From assembly GCF_020866925.1 (NCBI RefSeq), contig NZ_JAJGAK010000001.1, positions 496,001 through 560,000 of the forward strand: 64,000 nucleotides of DNA, written 5' to 3'. The DNA comes from Noviluteimonas lactosilytica (lineage in GTDB: Bacteria; Pseudomonadota; Gammaproteobacteria; Xanthomonadales; Xanthomonadaceae). The notes below the pieces were generated by a model that saw only the letters and a list, made by a program, of their open reading frames with translations, made no database searches and was not told the DNA's origin. A program made the position numbers and the translations under genes. The stretch's first letter is position 1; the number at the start of each line of letters is the position of its first letter. This document shows, piece after piece, positions 49,192-58,748 of this stretch.

Positions 49192-49653
49192 ATGCGCAAA
49201 GCCCTTCCTTCGATGTTCCTGGTCGCGACGCTCGCGGCCTGTTCGCACGGCCCGACGATGAGCGCAGAGGACCGCGTGGCGCTCTACCGCCAGCACGCTG
49301 GCGAGCCCGTCGCGTCCATCACCCTCCCCGGCACCGGCATGCGGCAGTGGACACCGCTGGATGACCAGGTGCTTGCGGTGTGGGCGACGCCGACGACCGG
49401 CCACCTCGTCGAACTGCGCAATCCGTGCCCGCGCATGTCGAGTTCCCCGCGCCTGGCGTTCACCAATTCCATGGGCACGGTCACCGCGGGAATGGACAGC
49501 GTGGTCACGCGCGGCGCTACCGGATCGGTGGCGGGCGTCAACGCTTGTCGGATCGAGACGATCCGTCCGCTCGACGGCAACGCGATCCGCGAAGCCAAGC
49601 GTGAAATGCGCGAGTACGAGGCCATCGAACGCAGCGAGGCACCGCCGGAATGA
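49192..49653 (+). CDS. DUF6491-like lipoprotein
   Basis: A 153-residue predicted lipoprotein: MRKALPSMFLVATLAACSHG with lipobox LAAC. The mature part has a conserved pattern with its paralogue at 50119 (LYRQHAGEPV, WTPLDDQVLAVWATP, FTNSMGTVTAGMDSVV, CRIETIRPLDG, AIERSEAPPE). It resembles the small DUF6491 secreted proteins of xanthomonads. Function unknown. It overlaps the next gene by four bases. Confidence 0.78.
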   Translation: MRKALPSMFLVATLAACSHGPTMSAEDRVALYRQHAGEPVASITLPGTGMRQWTPLDDQVLAVWATPTTGHLVELRNPCPRMSSSPRLAFTNSMGTVTAGMDSVVTRGATGSVAGVNACRIETIRPLDGNAIREAKREMREYEAIERSEAPPE

Positions 49654-50108
49654 ACCGCAACGTAGCCAACGCCGTATTGCTTGCACTGGGCCTGGTCGCC
49701 GCTTCGGGATGCGCCACGCATACCTCGCCGTCGACCTTCAACCGCTCCGAGGTCGGCACTGCGCGCACCGTCGAATGGGGCACCATCGAGGCGATGCGCG
49801 ACATCACCATCCAGAACGATGCACGTGGTGTCGCCACGTGGACCGGCGCCGTGCTCGGCGGCATCGCGGGCAGCACGCTCGGCAGCGGAACGCGCGCGAA
49901 CACCGCGGGCGCAGTCGCGGGTGCAGCGGCGGGTGGCGCGGCGGGAAGCGCGATGGGGCGCGGCGCGCGCCCCGGCGTCGAGATCACCGTTCAACTCGAT
50001 GCGGGCCGCACGATCGCCGTCACGCAGGAAGGCTCGGCCAACGATTTCCGCGTCGGCGATCGTGTCCACGTTTCGTCGGATGGAACAACCACGCGCGTCT
50101 CGCGTTGA
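49650..50108 (+). CDS. Glycine-zipper lipoprotein
   Basis: A 152-residue SlyB/PcP-like outer-membrane lipoprotein. The signal peptide ends AASGCAT, and the glycine zipper is at about residues 63-105 (GAVLGGIAGSTLGSG and GAVAGAAAGGAAGSAMGRG). A C-terminal beta segment (VEITVQLDAGRTIAVTQEG) follows. It overlaps the upstream gene and precedes a second DUF6491-like gene. Confidence 0.85.
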   Translation: MNRNVANAVLLALGLVAASGCATHTSPSTFNRSEVGTARTVEWGTIEAMRDITIQNDARGVATWTGAVLGGIAGSTLGSGTRANTAGAVAGAAAGGAAGSAMGRGARPGVEITVQLDAGRTIAVTQEGSANDFRVGDRVHVSSDGTTTRVSR

Positions 50109-50118
50109 GGGCGACATC

Positions 50119-50592
50119 ATGCGCAAAGCGATTCCTGCACTCGTGCTCGTCGCCACGCTCGCTGCGTGCGCGACCGGCCCGACGCTGACCACGGAAGAGC
50201 GCCTCGCGTTGTATCGCGAGCACGCGGGCGAACCGACCGGTTCGTTCCGCCTCGAACGCATGCCCGGCATGCAGAACTGGACGCCGCTCGGCGACCAGGC
50301 GCTGGCGGTGTGGACGAGCGCGAACCGCGGTCATCTCCTCGAACTGCGCAGCCGATGTTCCGGCCTGGGCCCCGCCGCGCGCATCTCGATCACCAACTCG
50401 ATGGGCGTCGTCGGCGCGCGACTGGACAGCGTGGTCGTGAGCCCTGCCGCTGGCGCCATGGCCAGGTCGTGCCGCATCGAAACGATCCGCCCCATCGACG
50501 GCACGGCGCTGCGCGAAGCCAAGCGCGAACTGCGCGAAGCGCAATACATCGAACGCAGCGAGGCGCCACCGGAAGAGACGCCCTCGACCTGA
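50119..50592 (+). CDS. DUF6491-like lipoprotein, paralogue
   Basis: A 157-residue lipoprotein with signal MRKAIPALVLVATLAACATG, closely similar to the protein at 49192 in length and motifs (LYREHAGEPTG, WTPLGDQALAVWTS, CRIETIRPIDG, YIERSEAPPE). The copies flank the glycine-zipper gene, which points to a local duplication. Its stop overlaps the next ATG by one base (TGATG). Confidence 0.78.
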   Translation: MRKAIPALVLVATLAACATGPTLTTEERLALYREHAGEPTGSFRLERMPGMQNWTPLGDQALAVWTSANRGHLLELRSRCSGLGPAARISITNSMGVVGARLDSVVVSPAAGAMARSCRIETIRPIDGTALREAKRELREAQYIERSEAPPEETPST

Positions 50593-50900
50593 TGGCGATT
50601 CGCTCCGCGATCCTCGCGCTCGTTTTCCTGTGCGCCGGCAGCGCCTACGCGCAAAGCTGCGTCAGCGACGAGGATTGCCAGGACGGTTCGTGGTGCAACG
50701 GCATCGAACGTTGCGAAGGCAATCCCGGCAACCAGATGTGCATGCCCGCGCCGCGCCCGATGTGTTCGGCGAAGAAGGCATGCGACGAAGCTGCGAAGAC
50801 GTGTCGATCGCTCGATCCATCGCGCCTGCAACGCAAGTGCGCGAAGGGCGAAACGTGGAGCGGCGACGACGGCAAGTGCATTGCGAAACCGCCGCGTTGA
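50592..50900 (+). CDS. Small Cys-rich secreted protein
   Basis: A 102-residue exported protein with signal MAIRSAILALVFLCAGSAYAQ. The mature part has ten Cys in an SCVSDEDCQDGSWCNGIERC-type pattern, which looks like a disulfide-rich module related to the DUF4215 and myxococcal Cys repeats. Function unknown. Confidence 0.75.
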   Translation: MAIRSAILALVFLCAGSAYAQSCVSDEDCQDGSWCNGIERCEGNPGNQMCMPAPRPMCSAKKACDEAAKTCRSLDPSRLQRKCAKGETWSGDDGKCIAKPPR

Positions 50901-50951
50901 TGCAGGCGCAAGGTCGTTGATGCAGGCGCACTGACGTTGATGCAGGCGTAA
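50896..50951 (+). repeat. Three short direct repeats
   Basis: The unit cgttgatgcaggcg occurs three times at about 20-base spacing (near 50896, 50916 and 50935) between the Cys-rich protein gene and the GNAT gene. The first overlaps the stop codon region. Confidence 0.6.
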
Positions 50952-50960
50952 GCTCCGGGC

Positions 50961-51431
50961 GTGCAAGTCCTCCCGACCATCCGCCTCGCCACCACCGCCG
51001 ATGCGCAGGCCATCGCCGCCCTCTCGCGCGACGCCATCGAACACGGCCTGCGCTGGCGCTACACGCCCGCACGCATCCTCGCCGCGATTCGCAGCAGGAC
51101 CACCAACGTGGCGGTCGCGCATGCGAACGACGAGATGCACGCGTTCGCGATCATGGATTACGCCGACACGACCGCGCACCTCGTGCTGCTCGGCGTGCAG
51201 GCGACGCAGCGGCGCCGCGGCTTCGGGCGCCACCTGCTCGCGTGGCTCGAAGACGCGGCGCGCGTGGCAGGCATCGAACGCATCGACGTCGAATGCCGCG
51301 CGGACAACCCCGGCGCGATCGCGTTCTATCGCAACCAGGGCTACCGCGTGCAGGACGTCGTCGCGCGGTACTACGACGCGCGCATCGATGCGGTGCGCCT
51401 GGCGAAGACGTTGCGCACGCCCGCCGTCTGA
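50961..51431 (+). CDS. GNAT-family acetyltransferase
   Basis: A 156-residue N-acetyltransferase. The acetyl-CoA motif is VQATQRRRGFGRHLLAWL, and the C-terminal segment IDVECRADNPGAIAFYRNQGYRVQDV is typical. The start is GTG (gtgcaagtcctcccg). Substrate unknown. Confidence 0.83.
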   Translation: MQVLPTIRLATTADAQAIAALSRDAIEHGLRWRYTPARILAAIRSRTTNVAVAHANDEMHAFAIMDYADTTAHLVLLGVQATQRRRGFGRHLLAWLEDAARVAGIERIDVECRADNPGAIAFYRNQGYRVQDVVARYYDARIDAVRLAKTLRTPAV

Positions 51432-51486
51432 GGCACCGGTTGCCACGGCATTTGGCGGCGCGCGAAAGCAGCCGTACCATCGCCCG

Positions 51487-52608
51487 ATGCGCCTGCCCAC
51501 CCTGATGTTCGGCACCCTCGCCCTCCTCGCTGGCTGCGCCACCGGAGGCCCGTCCATGTCGACCACGTCGCCTGCGTCGCCCACGTCGCGCGTCGATGCG
51601 CTGATGCAGGACTACGCAGGCCACGGCCCCGGCGCTTCGGTGCTCGTCGTGCGCGATGGCGAGGCGATCGTGCAGCGGAGCTACGGCTTCGCCGACCTCG
51701 AAGCGAACACGCCGGTGACGCCGCAGACCAACTATCGCCTCGCGTCGGTCAGCAAGCAGTTCACCGCGGCGGCGATCCTCCTGCTCGCGCGGGACGGCAA
51801 GCTGTCGATCGACGATCCGGTGCGACGCTGGTTGCCGTCGCTGCCGGCGTCCGACGATGCGATCACGATCCGTCACCTGCTCACGCACACCTCGGGGCTG
51901 ATCGACTACGAAGACCTGATGGATCCCGCCGACACCTCGCAGATCCACGACAGCGGCGTGCTCGCGCTGCTCGCGAAGGAATCGAAGCACTACTTCGCGC
52001 CGGGCACGTCGTATCGCTACAGCAACAGCGGTTACGCGCTGCTGTCGCTGATCGTCGAGCGAGCGTCGGGCCAGCGTTACGCGGACTTCCTGCACGCGCG
52101 CATCTTCGCGCCGCTCGGCATGCGCGACACCGTCGCGTACGAGGACGGCATCTCGACCGTCGCCCATCGCGCGTTCGGCTACACCTTCGAGGATGGCCGC
52201 TGGCAGCGCACGGACCAGAGCACCACGAGCGCAGTGCTCGGCGACGGCGGCATCTATTCGTCGATCGTCGATCTGCAGAAATGGGACGCCGCGCTCTACG
52301 ACGAACGCCTGCTCCCGCGCGCGATGTGGACGCAAGCCTGGACGCCCGCGACGAAGACCGACGAAGCCGACGTCGAATACGGCTTCGGCTGGCGCATCAC
52401 CGGCGAGACGGTGTGGCATTCCGGCGAAACGGTCGGCTTCCGCAACGTGATCGTGCGCTGGCCGCAGCGGCATCTCACCGTCGTCGTGCTCACCAATCGC
52501 AACGATCCGGAGCCCTACGCGATGGCGAAGCAGATCGGTGCGTTGTTCCTGGACGGATCCGCCGTGGACGCATCAGCGAATGGGGACGTCGTAAGCCACG
52601 CCCGGTGA
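51487..52608 (+). CDS. Class C beta-lactamase-fold serine hydrolase
   Basis: A 373-residue protein with signal and lipobox (LLAGCATG). Penicillin-binding motifs are SVSK (SxxK), YSNSGY (YxN) and HSGE (KTG equivalent), as in esterases and D-aminopeptidase-like proteins of the beta-lactamase fold. A true beta-lactamase is unlikely because the third motif is HSGE. Its end overlaps the vanX-like gene on the other strand by 36 bases. Confidence 0.85.
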   Translation: MRLPTLMFGTLALLAGCATGGPSMSTTSPASPTSRVDALMQDYAGHGPGASVLVVRDGEAIVQRSYGFADLEANTPVTPQTNYRLASVSKQFTAAAILLLARDGKLSIDDPVRRWLPSLPASDDAITIRHLLTHTSGLIDYEDLMDPADTSQIHDSGVLALLAKESKHYFAPGTSYRYSNSGYALLSLIVERASGQRYADFLHARIFAPLGMRDTVAYEDGISTVAHRAFGYTFEDGRWQRTDQSTTSAVLGDGGIYSSIVDLQKWDAALYDERLLPRAMWTQAWTPATKTDEADVEYGFGWRITGETVWHSGETVGFRNVIVRWPQRHLTVVVLTNRNDPEPYAMAKQIGALFLDGSAVDASANGDVVSHAR

Positions 52609-53292
52609 CGGTTCCGGATCCAGCGTGAAGTGCCACCACTCCATCGGATAGTTGCGGAAGCCGCCATACTCCATGGCGTCGCGCAGCCGATGGCGGTTCT
52701 CGCGTTGCGCGTCCGTGGCTTTCGGCGAATCGGTGTTGGCGAGCGTGTCGAAGAAGTCGAACGTCGTGCCCATGTCGAGCGGCTCGCACGCGGCAAGGTG
52801 CGCATCGCATTGCAGCAGCGTCAGGTCGAGCGTCGCGCCGCGGCTGTGGCCGGACGTCGGCGCGATGTAGTCGCCCAATAACGCGGGCTTGTCGAACGTG
52901 GGGTAGTACGCGGCCTTCGTCGTGCCGTCTTCCGGCGCATGCGCCCATTGCACGAAACGTTGCACCGCGCGCACCGGCCGGTAGCAGTCGAAGAGGCGCA
53001 GGCGCAGGTGCTCTTCGCGCAACGCGAGTTCGACGCGCGCGAGCGCTTCGGCCGCCGGGCGCAGCAGGAAGCAGCGCGCCGCGTCGTAGCCCTCCACGCG
53101 CGCGCCGGTGAAGTTGTTCGCGCCCGCGTAGCGCATGTCGAGGTCGATGTCGGGCACCAGCGCGCGGATGTCGACGAGGCCCGCGGCCTCCGGCGTGGTC
53201 GCCGTGGAAATCGTCGGGCCTTGCGGCGTACTCGCGCATGCCGCCAGCGCAAGCGCGCATGCGGCGGCCATCCAACGCAACGATGCCGTCAT
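52573..53292 (-). CDS. VanX-like D-Ala-D-Ala dipeptidase
   Basis: A 239-residue M15D peptidase with a lipoprotein-like signal (LALAACAST). Zinc motifs are SGHSRGATLDLTL and EWWHFTL, with the family segment LFDCYRPVRAVQRFVQWA. These enzymes cut D-Ala-D-Ala, here most likely for murein recycling rather than vancomycin resistance because no vanHA genes are near. Confidence 0.87.
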   Translation of the reverse strand: MTASLRWMAAACALALAACASTPQGPTISTATTPEAAGLVDIRALVPDIDLDMRYAGANNFTGARVEGYDAARCFLLRPAAEALARVELALREEHLRLRLFDCYRPVRAVQRFVQWAHAPEDGTTKAAYYPTFDKPALLGDYIAPTSGHSRGATLDLTLLQCDAHLAACEPLDMGTTFDFFDTLANTDSPKATDAQRENRHRLRDAMEYGGFRNYPMEWWHFTLDPEPSPGVAYDVPIR

Positions 53293-53361
53293 CGGCGCTC
53301 CTCCCCTCGTGTCCGCCTACGTTAGCGCGAGGCGGGCACGGCGGGGAGTGCGCGGGGACGG

Positions 53362-55032
53362 TCAGGGAACGACGCCCCACGCCGACGACACGGTCGACAC
53401 ATGCATCTGCGTCGCCGCATTGCCCGACAGCCAGACCGTGTTCGAACCGGCGGCCTGGTTGCGCCACAGCACATCCGACTTGCGGTCGCCGTTGTAGTCG
53501 CCGATCGCGACGATGCGCCACGCCAGGTTGGTGATGCTAGGCGGGAACATCCGCGTCGCCGCATTGCCCGAGAGCCAGATCACGTTGCCGCCGGTCGTGC
53601 CGTTGCGCCAGAAGATGTCGGCGATGCCGTCGCCGTTGAAGTCGCCGACGCCTCCCAGCTGCCACGGAGGGACGAGGGCCCCCACCGCCTGCGGGAGGGA
53701 TGCCGAACCGCTGCGCCAGATGACGTTGCCGCCGGTCACCGTGTTGCGCCACAGCAGGTCGCTGCGCCCGTCCCGGTTGAAGTCGGCCACGGCGACGATG
53801 CGCCACTGCAGGTTGGTCACCGACGTCACGTACATCTGCGTCGCGCCGTTGCCGGACAGCCAGATCGTGTTGAATCCGCCGGCGTCGTTGCGCCACACGA
53901 TGTCCGCCCGACGGTCGGCGTTGAAGTCGCCGACGCCCATGATCTTCCATTGCAGGTTGCCCACGGTCGACACGCCGGTCTGCGTCGCGGCATTCGCGCC
54001 GCGCCAGATCAGGTTGGTGCCGGTCGCCGAGTTGCGCCACAGCAGGTCCGCCTGCCCGTTGTTGTCGAAGTCGCCGACGCCCACGATGCGCCATGCCACG
54101 TTCGGCACGGTGGTCACGCCCTGCTGCGTCGCCGCGTTGGCCGATCGCCAGATCGTGTTGTAGCCGCCCGTCGTGTGCCGCCACGGCAGATCGGAACGGC
54201 CATCGTTGTTGAAGTCCGCGTACGCGCGATAGGTCGGCGTCGTCACCGCCGCGCACGTGCTGTTGCACGCATCGCCGTTGAGGGTGTTGCCGTCGTCGCA
54301 TTGTTCGAGGCCTTCGGTGCGACCGTTGCCGCAAGTCGCCGCGGGGACCGTGCCGACCTGGCCTGCGTTGTTGCGCGGGGCCGGCGTGCCGAAGCGGAAG
54401 TCGTTCGCGCTGTTGTCGGTGTCGTCCTGTCCTTCCAGGGTCGTCGTCGATCCAGGAACGCCACCGCCGCCATAACCGTCGTCGGGGATGCCGGCGAAGA
54501 TGTCGAGCCTGCGGACCACCGCGCGTCCCGCAAGCAGCCCGCCGCCGGTGGCGTTGAAGGGCACGCCCACGCCCGCGCTGCCTGCGGTGTAGTTGCCCCA
54601 TGCGACGCAATCGATCGTGTCGGCGTAACAGATCTTGCCGCCCGCACGCAGGAGCTGCGGCGTCGTCGTGAAGTCCGGTTGCACGTTGAAGAACGTGCGC
54701 GCCTCGGGCGTTGCGATCAGGATCTTCGCCTGGGCCATGCCATTGGCCACGTTCGACGGGAAGGTGAACGTGGACGTCGCCTGGCCGGCCGCGTTGTAGT
54801 AGGTGAAGCGATGGGTACCAAGGAGGTTTTCCCCGTTCGCATACATCTGCAACACGATGTACTGCGCGTTGGGGGATGCCGCGGTTCCCGGGAAGATCTC
54901 GACGATCTTGACGAGGTGGAAGGTCGCCTGCGCGGATCCGATCATGCCCACCAGCGCCATCGCGCCGGCCAGTGCGCCGAAGCGCAGCGTCGATCCGAAT
55001 CGCCGCCCCGTCTTGCGTGCCTGCGTACCCAT
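53362..55032 (-). CDS. Secreted FG-GAP/VCBS repeat protein with DUF4215-like Cys module
   Basis: A 556-residue exported protein (signal up to about GSAQA). Residues about 40-240 are a unique beta-rich domain, and then a Cys-rich repeat (CGNGRTEGLEQCDDGNTLNG). The last 290 residues hold six repeats of about 48 residues, each with a D-F-N-x-D-G-R-x-D-L metal-binding loop and an xxWRN..G.N.IWxS core. This is an FG-GAP propeller-like array. The start at 55032 has a good Shine-Dalgarno (caggag). Confidence 0.85.
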   Translation of the reverse strand: MGTQARKTGRRFGSTLRFGALAGAMALVGMIGSAQATFHLVKIVEIFPGTAASPNAQYIVLQMYANGENLLGTHRFTYYNAAGQATSTFTFPSNVANGMAQAKILIATPEARTFFNVQPDFTTTPQLLRAGGKICYADTIDCVAWGNYTAGSAGVGVPFNATGGGLLAGRAVVRRLDIFAGIPDDGYGGGGVPGSTTTLEGQDDTDNSANDFRFGTPAPRNNAGQVGTVPAATCGNGRTEGLEQCDDGNTLNGDACNSTCAAVTTPTYRAYADFNNDGRSDLPWRHTTGGYNTIWRSANAATQQGVTTVPNVAWRIVGVGDFDNNGQADLLWRNSATGTNLIWRGANAATQTGVSTVGNLQWKIMGVGDFNADRRADIVWRNDAGGFNTIWLSGNGATQMYVTSVTNLQWRIVAVADFNRDGRSDLLWRNTVTGGNVIWRSGSASLPQAVGALVPPWQLGGVGDFNGDGIADIFWRNGTTGGNVIWLSGNAATRMFPPSITNLAWRIVAIGDYNGDRKSDVLWRNQAAGSNTVWLSGNAATQMHVSTVSSAWGVVP

Positions 55033-55106
55033 GTGCCGAACTCCTGGCCCGACCTGCACCTGCATACCGGCAGGTGCGGGTCGGGTTCAAAGTTCGCGGG
55101 CGCAAC

Positions 55107-56429
55107 TCAGGGCACGACCGCCCACGGCGCCAGGAGCGCCGACACCGCCTGTTGCGTCGAGCCGTTGCCCGACAGCCAGATCGTGTTGCCGCCCGAACTC
55201 GCGTTGCGCCACACCGCATCCGACCTGCGGTCGCCGTTGAAGTCGCCGATCGCCACGATGCGCCATGCCTGGTTGGTGACGGTCGCCGCGTAGATGGGCA
55301 ACTGCGCGTTGGCCGAACGCCAGATGATGTTGCCGCCACCGGTGTGCCGCCAGAAGATGTCGGAGAAGCCGTCGCCGTTGAAGTCGCCGACGCCAACCGC
55401 CTGCCACGCGATTCCGACGGTGGTCACGTACTGCTGCGTGGCCGAGCTGCCGCTGCGCCAGATCGTGTTGGCGCCGGTGGCCACGTTGCGCCACAGCAGG
55501 TCGCTGCGTCCATCGCGGTTGAAGTCGCCCACGCCGACGATCCGCCATTGCAGGTTCGTCACCGTCGTCACGTGCATCTGCGTCGCGGCATTGGCCGACA
55601 GCCAGATCGTGTTGGCGCCGGTCACGTCGTTGCGCCACACGATGTCGGAGCGCCGGTCGGCGTTGAAGTCGCCGACACCCACGACCTTCCATTGCTGGTT
55701 GGGCACGGTGGCCAGGCTGGTCTGCGTCGCTGCGTTCGCCGAGCGCCAGATCACGTTGACGCCGTTGCCCGAGTTGCGCCACAACACGTCGGCCACGTTG
55801 TTGTTGTCGAAATCGCCGATCCCGACGATGCGCCACGAGAGATTGCTGACGGTCGCCAATGCGATCGACGAACCCGAGTTGGCCGAACGCCAGATCCTGC
55901 TGACGCCGGTCTGCATGTTGCGCCACGGCAGGTCGGAACGTCCGTCCGCATTGAAGTCGGCATAGGGGCGATACGCCGGAGGCGGAGGCGGAGGCGGAGG
56001 CGGCGCCGCGGTCACGCGGATGATGCCGGACATGCCGACACCGCCCGGCGCGCCATGGATTTCGCAGAAGTAACGGATCGTGCCGGCGGTCGGGAACCTC
56101 ACCACGGCAGTCCAGGGGTCGGTGCTGGGGTCGCCGTTGTTGCCGTCGCATCCGACGGCACAGCGGAACGATGTGATGGAACCATTCTCCGAACGCACGT
56201 TGTGCAACCCGCCGCCGTTGACGAAGGTGACCGTGTCGCCGGCGACGATGGTGAGATCGTTGGGCGAGAACGTCATTGGATTCGCCCGCACCGTGTGATT
56301 GGCCGCCGACACGGTCGCAGGCAACGTCAGCGCCGGGACGGCCCCCAACATCGCGCAGGCAAGCGCCCACGCCAGCCACCTGCGGGTCCTGTTGAACCTG
56401 TGCCGCTCCATCCGGGTATCCGTGCGCAT
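55107..56429 (-). CDS. Cupredoxin fused to six FG-GAP repeats
   Basis: A 440-residue exported protein. After the signal there is a plastocyanin-like domain (about 35-145) with copper ligands in GLHNVRSE (His) and FCEIHGAPGGVGMSG (Cys, His, Met). A run of nine Pro then links it to six repeats of about 48 residues, each with a DFNxDxRSD loop and IWRSxN core, very similar to the neighbouring gene. The ATG at 56429 is adjacent to the ATG of the next gene on the plus strand. A later ATG at 56411 is possible. Confidence 0.83.
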   Translation of the reverse strand: MRTDTRMERHRFNRTRRWLAWALACAMLGAVPALTLPATVSAANHTVRANPMTFSPNDLTIVAGDTVTFVNGGGLHNVRSENGSITSFRCAVGCDGNNGDPSTDPWTAVVRFPTAGTIRYFCEIHGAPGGVGMSGIIRVTAAPPPPPPPPPAYRPYADFNADGRSDLPWRNMQTGVSRIWRSANSGSSIALATVSNLSWRIVGIGDFDNNNVADVLWRNSGNGVNVIWRSANAATQTSLATVPNQQWKVVGVGDFNADRRSDIVWRNDVTGANTIWLSANAATQMHVTTVTNLQWRIVGVGDFNRDGRSDLLWRNVATGANTIWRSGSSATQQYVTTVGIAWQAVGVGDFNGDGFSDIFWRHTGGGNIIWRSANAQLPIYAATVTNQAWRIVAIGDFNGDRRSDAVWRNASSGGNTIWLSGNGSTQQAVSALLAPWAVVP

Positions 56430-57341
56430 ATGCCGACCTCGTCTTTTCGCGTGATGAGTGCACTGCTGCTCGCCGCAGCGCCCTTGGCGGCCGTGGCCCA
56501 GTCCGACGTCATCCGGAACGACGAAGTCCTCGATGGCGACCGGCTCGAAGCGTGGGCCATGCATTACATGACTGCCTCGACGCTGATGACCGCTTTCGGC
56601 CCGACCCCCGCGCTCGCACCCGGCCAGTGGGAAGTGGCCGTCGAACTGGGTGAAGTGCCGCACCTCAATGCCGAACAAAGGGTGGTCGGGTTCAACGGGG
56701 TCAAGAACGAGGACCTGAACAAGTCGCCGGTCTTCGGCCGAGTGCGCGGGTTCATCGGCCTGCCGTGGGGGTTCGTCGGCGAGCTGGCGTGGACGCCACC
56801 GGTCGAGATCGATGGCGCGAAGCCGCGCGACCTGTGGGCCGCGGCGCTGTCGAAGCGCGTGGTCGACAAGGACGGCATCGTCGTGTCGCTGCGCGCGTTC
56901 GGGCAACACGGCGCGGTCGTCGGCGACGTCACCTGCCCGGCCGCGCTGGCGGGGGTCCGGGACTTCGTCGCGAACCCCTACGGTTGCGAAGCGCCGTCGA
57001 GCGACACGCTCCATCTGAACTATTACGGCCTCGAATCCACCGCCGCGCTGCAACACGGAGCGTGGACCTGGCACCTCACCGGCGGCATCGTGCGCATGGA
57101 GAACGAAGTGCAGGTCGATGCGCTGACCTTCGGCTTCCGCGATCGCTCGCGACTCACCGCCACCGACGACGTCGGTTACCTCGCCTTTGGCGTGGGCCGC
57201 GCACTGCCGAACGGCTGGGGCCTGGCGGCCGAAGTGCTGTACGTGCCGCTGACCGTGGTGCGGCCGACGACCGACTCGCCGGACAACGATCCGATGCTCT
57301 CTTTCCGGCTGCAGGTGCGCTACGCGTTGGACGCGCGTTGA
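56430..57341 (+). CDS. Exported hypothetical, probably outer-membrane protein
   Basis: A 303-residue protein with signal MPTSSFRVMSALLLAAAPLAAVAQ. The mature part alternates polar and apolar residues (WEVAVELGEVPHL, GFIGLPWGFVGELAWTP, LSFRLQVRYALDAR), suggesting a beta-barrel. There are two Cys. The ATG at 56430 abuts the upstream divergent start; ATG 56454 would leave more room for promoters. Function unknown. Confidence 0.72.
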   Translation: MPTSSFRVMSALLLAAAPLAAVAQSDVIRNDEVLDGDRLEAWAMHYMTASTLMTAFGPTPALAPGQWEVAVELGEVPHLNAEQRVVGFNGVKNEDLNKSPVFGRVRGFIGLPWGFVGELAWTPPVEIDGAKPRDLWAAALSKRVVDKDGIVVSLRAFGQHGAVVGDVTCPAALAGVRDFVANPYGCEAPSSDTLHLNYYGLESTAALQHGAWTWHLTGGIVRMENEVQVDALTFGFRDRSRLTATDDVGYLAFGVGRALPNGWGLAAEVLYVPLTVVRPTTDSPDNDPMLSFRLQVRYALDAR

Positions 57342-57389
57342 CGACGCCGCGTTGACGCGCCTGCGCGCGCAAGCCCGCGACAATGGGCG

Positions 57390-58748
57390 ATGCCTGCCGC
57401 CCTCGTCTGGTTCCGCGACGACCTCCGCCTCGACGACCAGCCTGCGTTGCAGGCGGCGCTGGCGCAGGAGTACGCGCCGATCCCGGTGTACGTGCATGCA
57501 CCGGAGGAAGAAGGCGATTGGGCGCCGGGGGCGGCGTCGGATGCGTGGCGGCGACGTTCGTTGCAAGCGCTGGATGCGGCGCTGCGCGCACGCGGCTCGC
57601 ACTTGACCTGCGTGCGCGGGCCGACGCTTGCGGCCTTGCAACGCCTCGCGTCGGCGACCGGCGCAGAAGCGATCTTCTGGACGCGCCGCTACGAACCCGC
57701 GATCGAGCGTCGCGACACCGAGTTGAAGCGCGCGTTGCGCCGCGCGGGCCTGCACACCGAAAGCCACAACGGCGCGTTGCTCGTCGAACCGTGGGACGTC
57801 GCGACGAAGGCCGGCGATCCGTACAAGGTCTTCACGCCGTTCTTCAAGGCCGCGATCGCGCGCATGCGCACGCCGCGGACGTGGGATGCGCCCGCGCATC
57901 TACCGCCCGTGGCGTTCGATGATGCTGCTGCGCACGCGATCGATGCGCCCGCGATCGATGCGCTCCTGCCCGCGCCGAAACACGCATGGAATCGCACGTT
58001 CTGGTCGCACTGGACACCCGGCGAACAAGGCGCGCGCGACGCACTGCGCGCGTTCGTACCGAAGGTTGCCGCATATCCCGAAGGCCGCGACCTCCCGGCG
58101 ATGGAAGGCACGTCCTGCCTCTCACCGCATCTCCATTTCGGCGAAGTCTCGATCGCGCGCGTCTACGCCACGATCGCGCAGTCCGATGCGCCGAAGGACG
58201 CGCGCATCGCGTTCCTGCGCCAACTGTTCTGGCGCGAGTTCGCGCACCACCTGCTGCACCACTTCCCGCGCACGACCGACCACAACCTCGATCCGCGTTT
58301 CGACGATTTCGATTGGGCGCGCGTCGACGATGCGCAACTCGATGCATGGAAGACCGGCCGCACCGGCATCCCTATCGTCGACGCCGGCATGCGCCAACTG
58401 TGGCACACCGGCTGGATGCACAACCGCGTGCGCATGCTGGTCGCCAGCCTGCTGACCAAGCACCTGCGCATGCACTGGTTGCATGGCGCGCGGTGGTTCC
58501 ATGACACGTTGGTCGATGCGGACCTCGCCAACAACACGCTAGGCTGGCAATGGGTCGCGGGCACCGGCGCGGATGCGGCGCCCTACTTCCGCATCTTCAA
58601 TCCGACGTTGCAGGCGAAGCGATTCGATCCCGACGGCGCGTACGTCCGCACGTGGGTGCCGGAACTCGGCACGCCCGATTATCCGCCACCGATCATCGAC
58701 CTCGCGACCGCGCGCGAGGCCGCACTCGCCGCCTACGCGCGGCGCTGA
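57390..58748 (+). CDS. phrB: Deoxyribodipyrimidine photolyase
   Basis: PhrB (452 aa) repairs cyclobutane dimers with blue light. The N-terminal domain starts [20 protein letters not shown]-binding and DNA-binding motifs are [35 protein letters not shown] and [13 protein letters not shown]. The C-terminal [14 protein letters not shown] is typical of the class I CPD enzymes. It overlaps ispG by 16 bases tail to tail. Confidence 0.93.
   Translation: MPAALVWFRDDLRLDDQPALQAALAQEYAPIPVYVHAPEEEGDWAPGAASDAWRRRSLQALDAALRARGSHLTCVRGPTLAALQRLASATGAEAIFWTRRYEPAIERRDTELKRALRRAGLHTESHNGALLVEPWDVATKAGDPYKVFTPFFKAAIARMRTPRTWDAPAHLPPVAFDDAAAHAIDAPAIDALLPAPKHAWNRTFWSHWTPGEQGARDALRAFVPKVAAYPEGRDLPAMEGTSCLSPHLHFGEVSIARVYATIAQSDAPKDARIAFLRQLFWREFAHHLLHHFPRTTDHNLDPRFDDFDWARVDDAQLDAWKTGRTGIPIVDAGMRQLWHTGWMHNRVRMLVASLLTKHLRMHWLHGARWFHDTLVDADLANNTLGWQWVAGTGADAAPYFRIFNPTLQAKRFDPDGAYVRTWVPELGTPDYPPPIIDLATAREAALAAYARR

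Noticed and set aside
52573-53292. Vancomycin resistance gene
   Set aside because: VanX-like dipeptidases are common in Gram-negative murein metabolism; no vanH or vanA is nearby.
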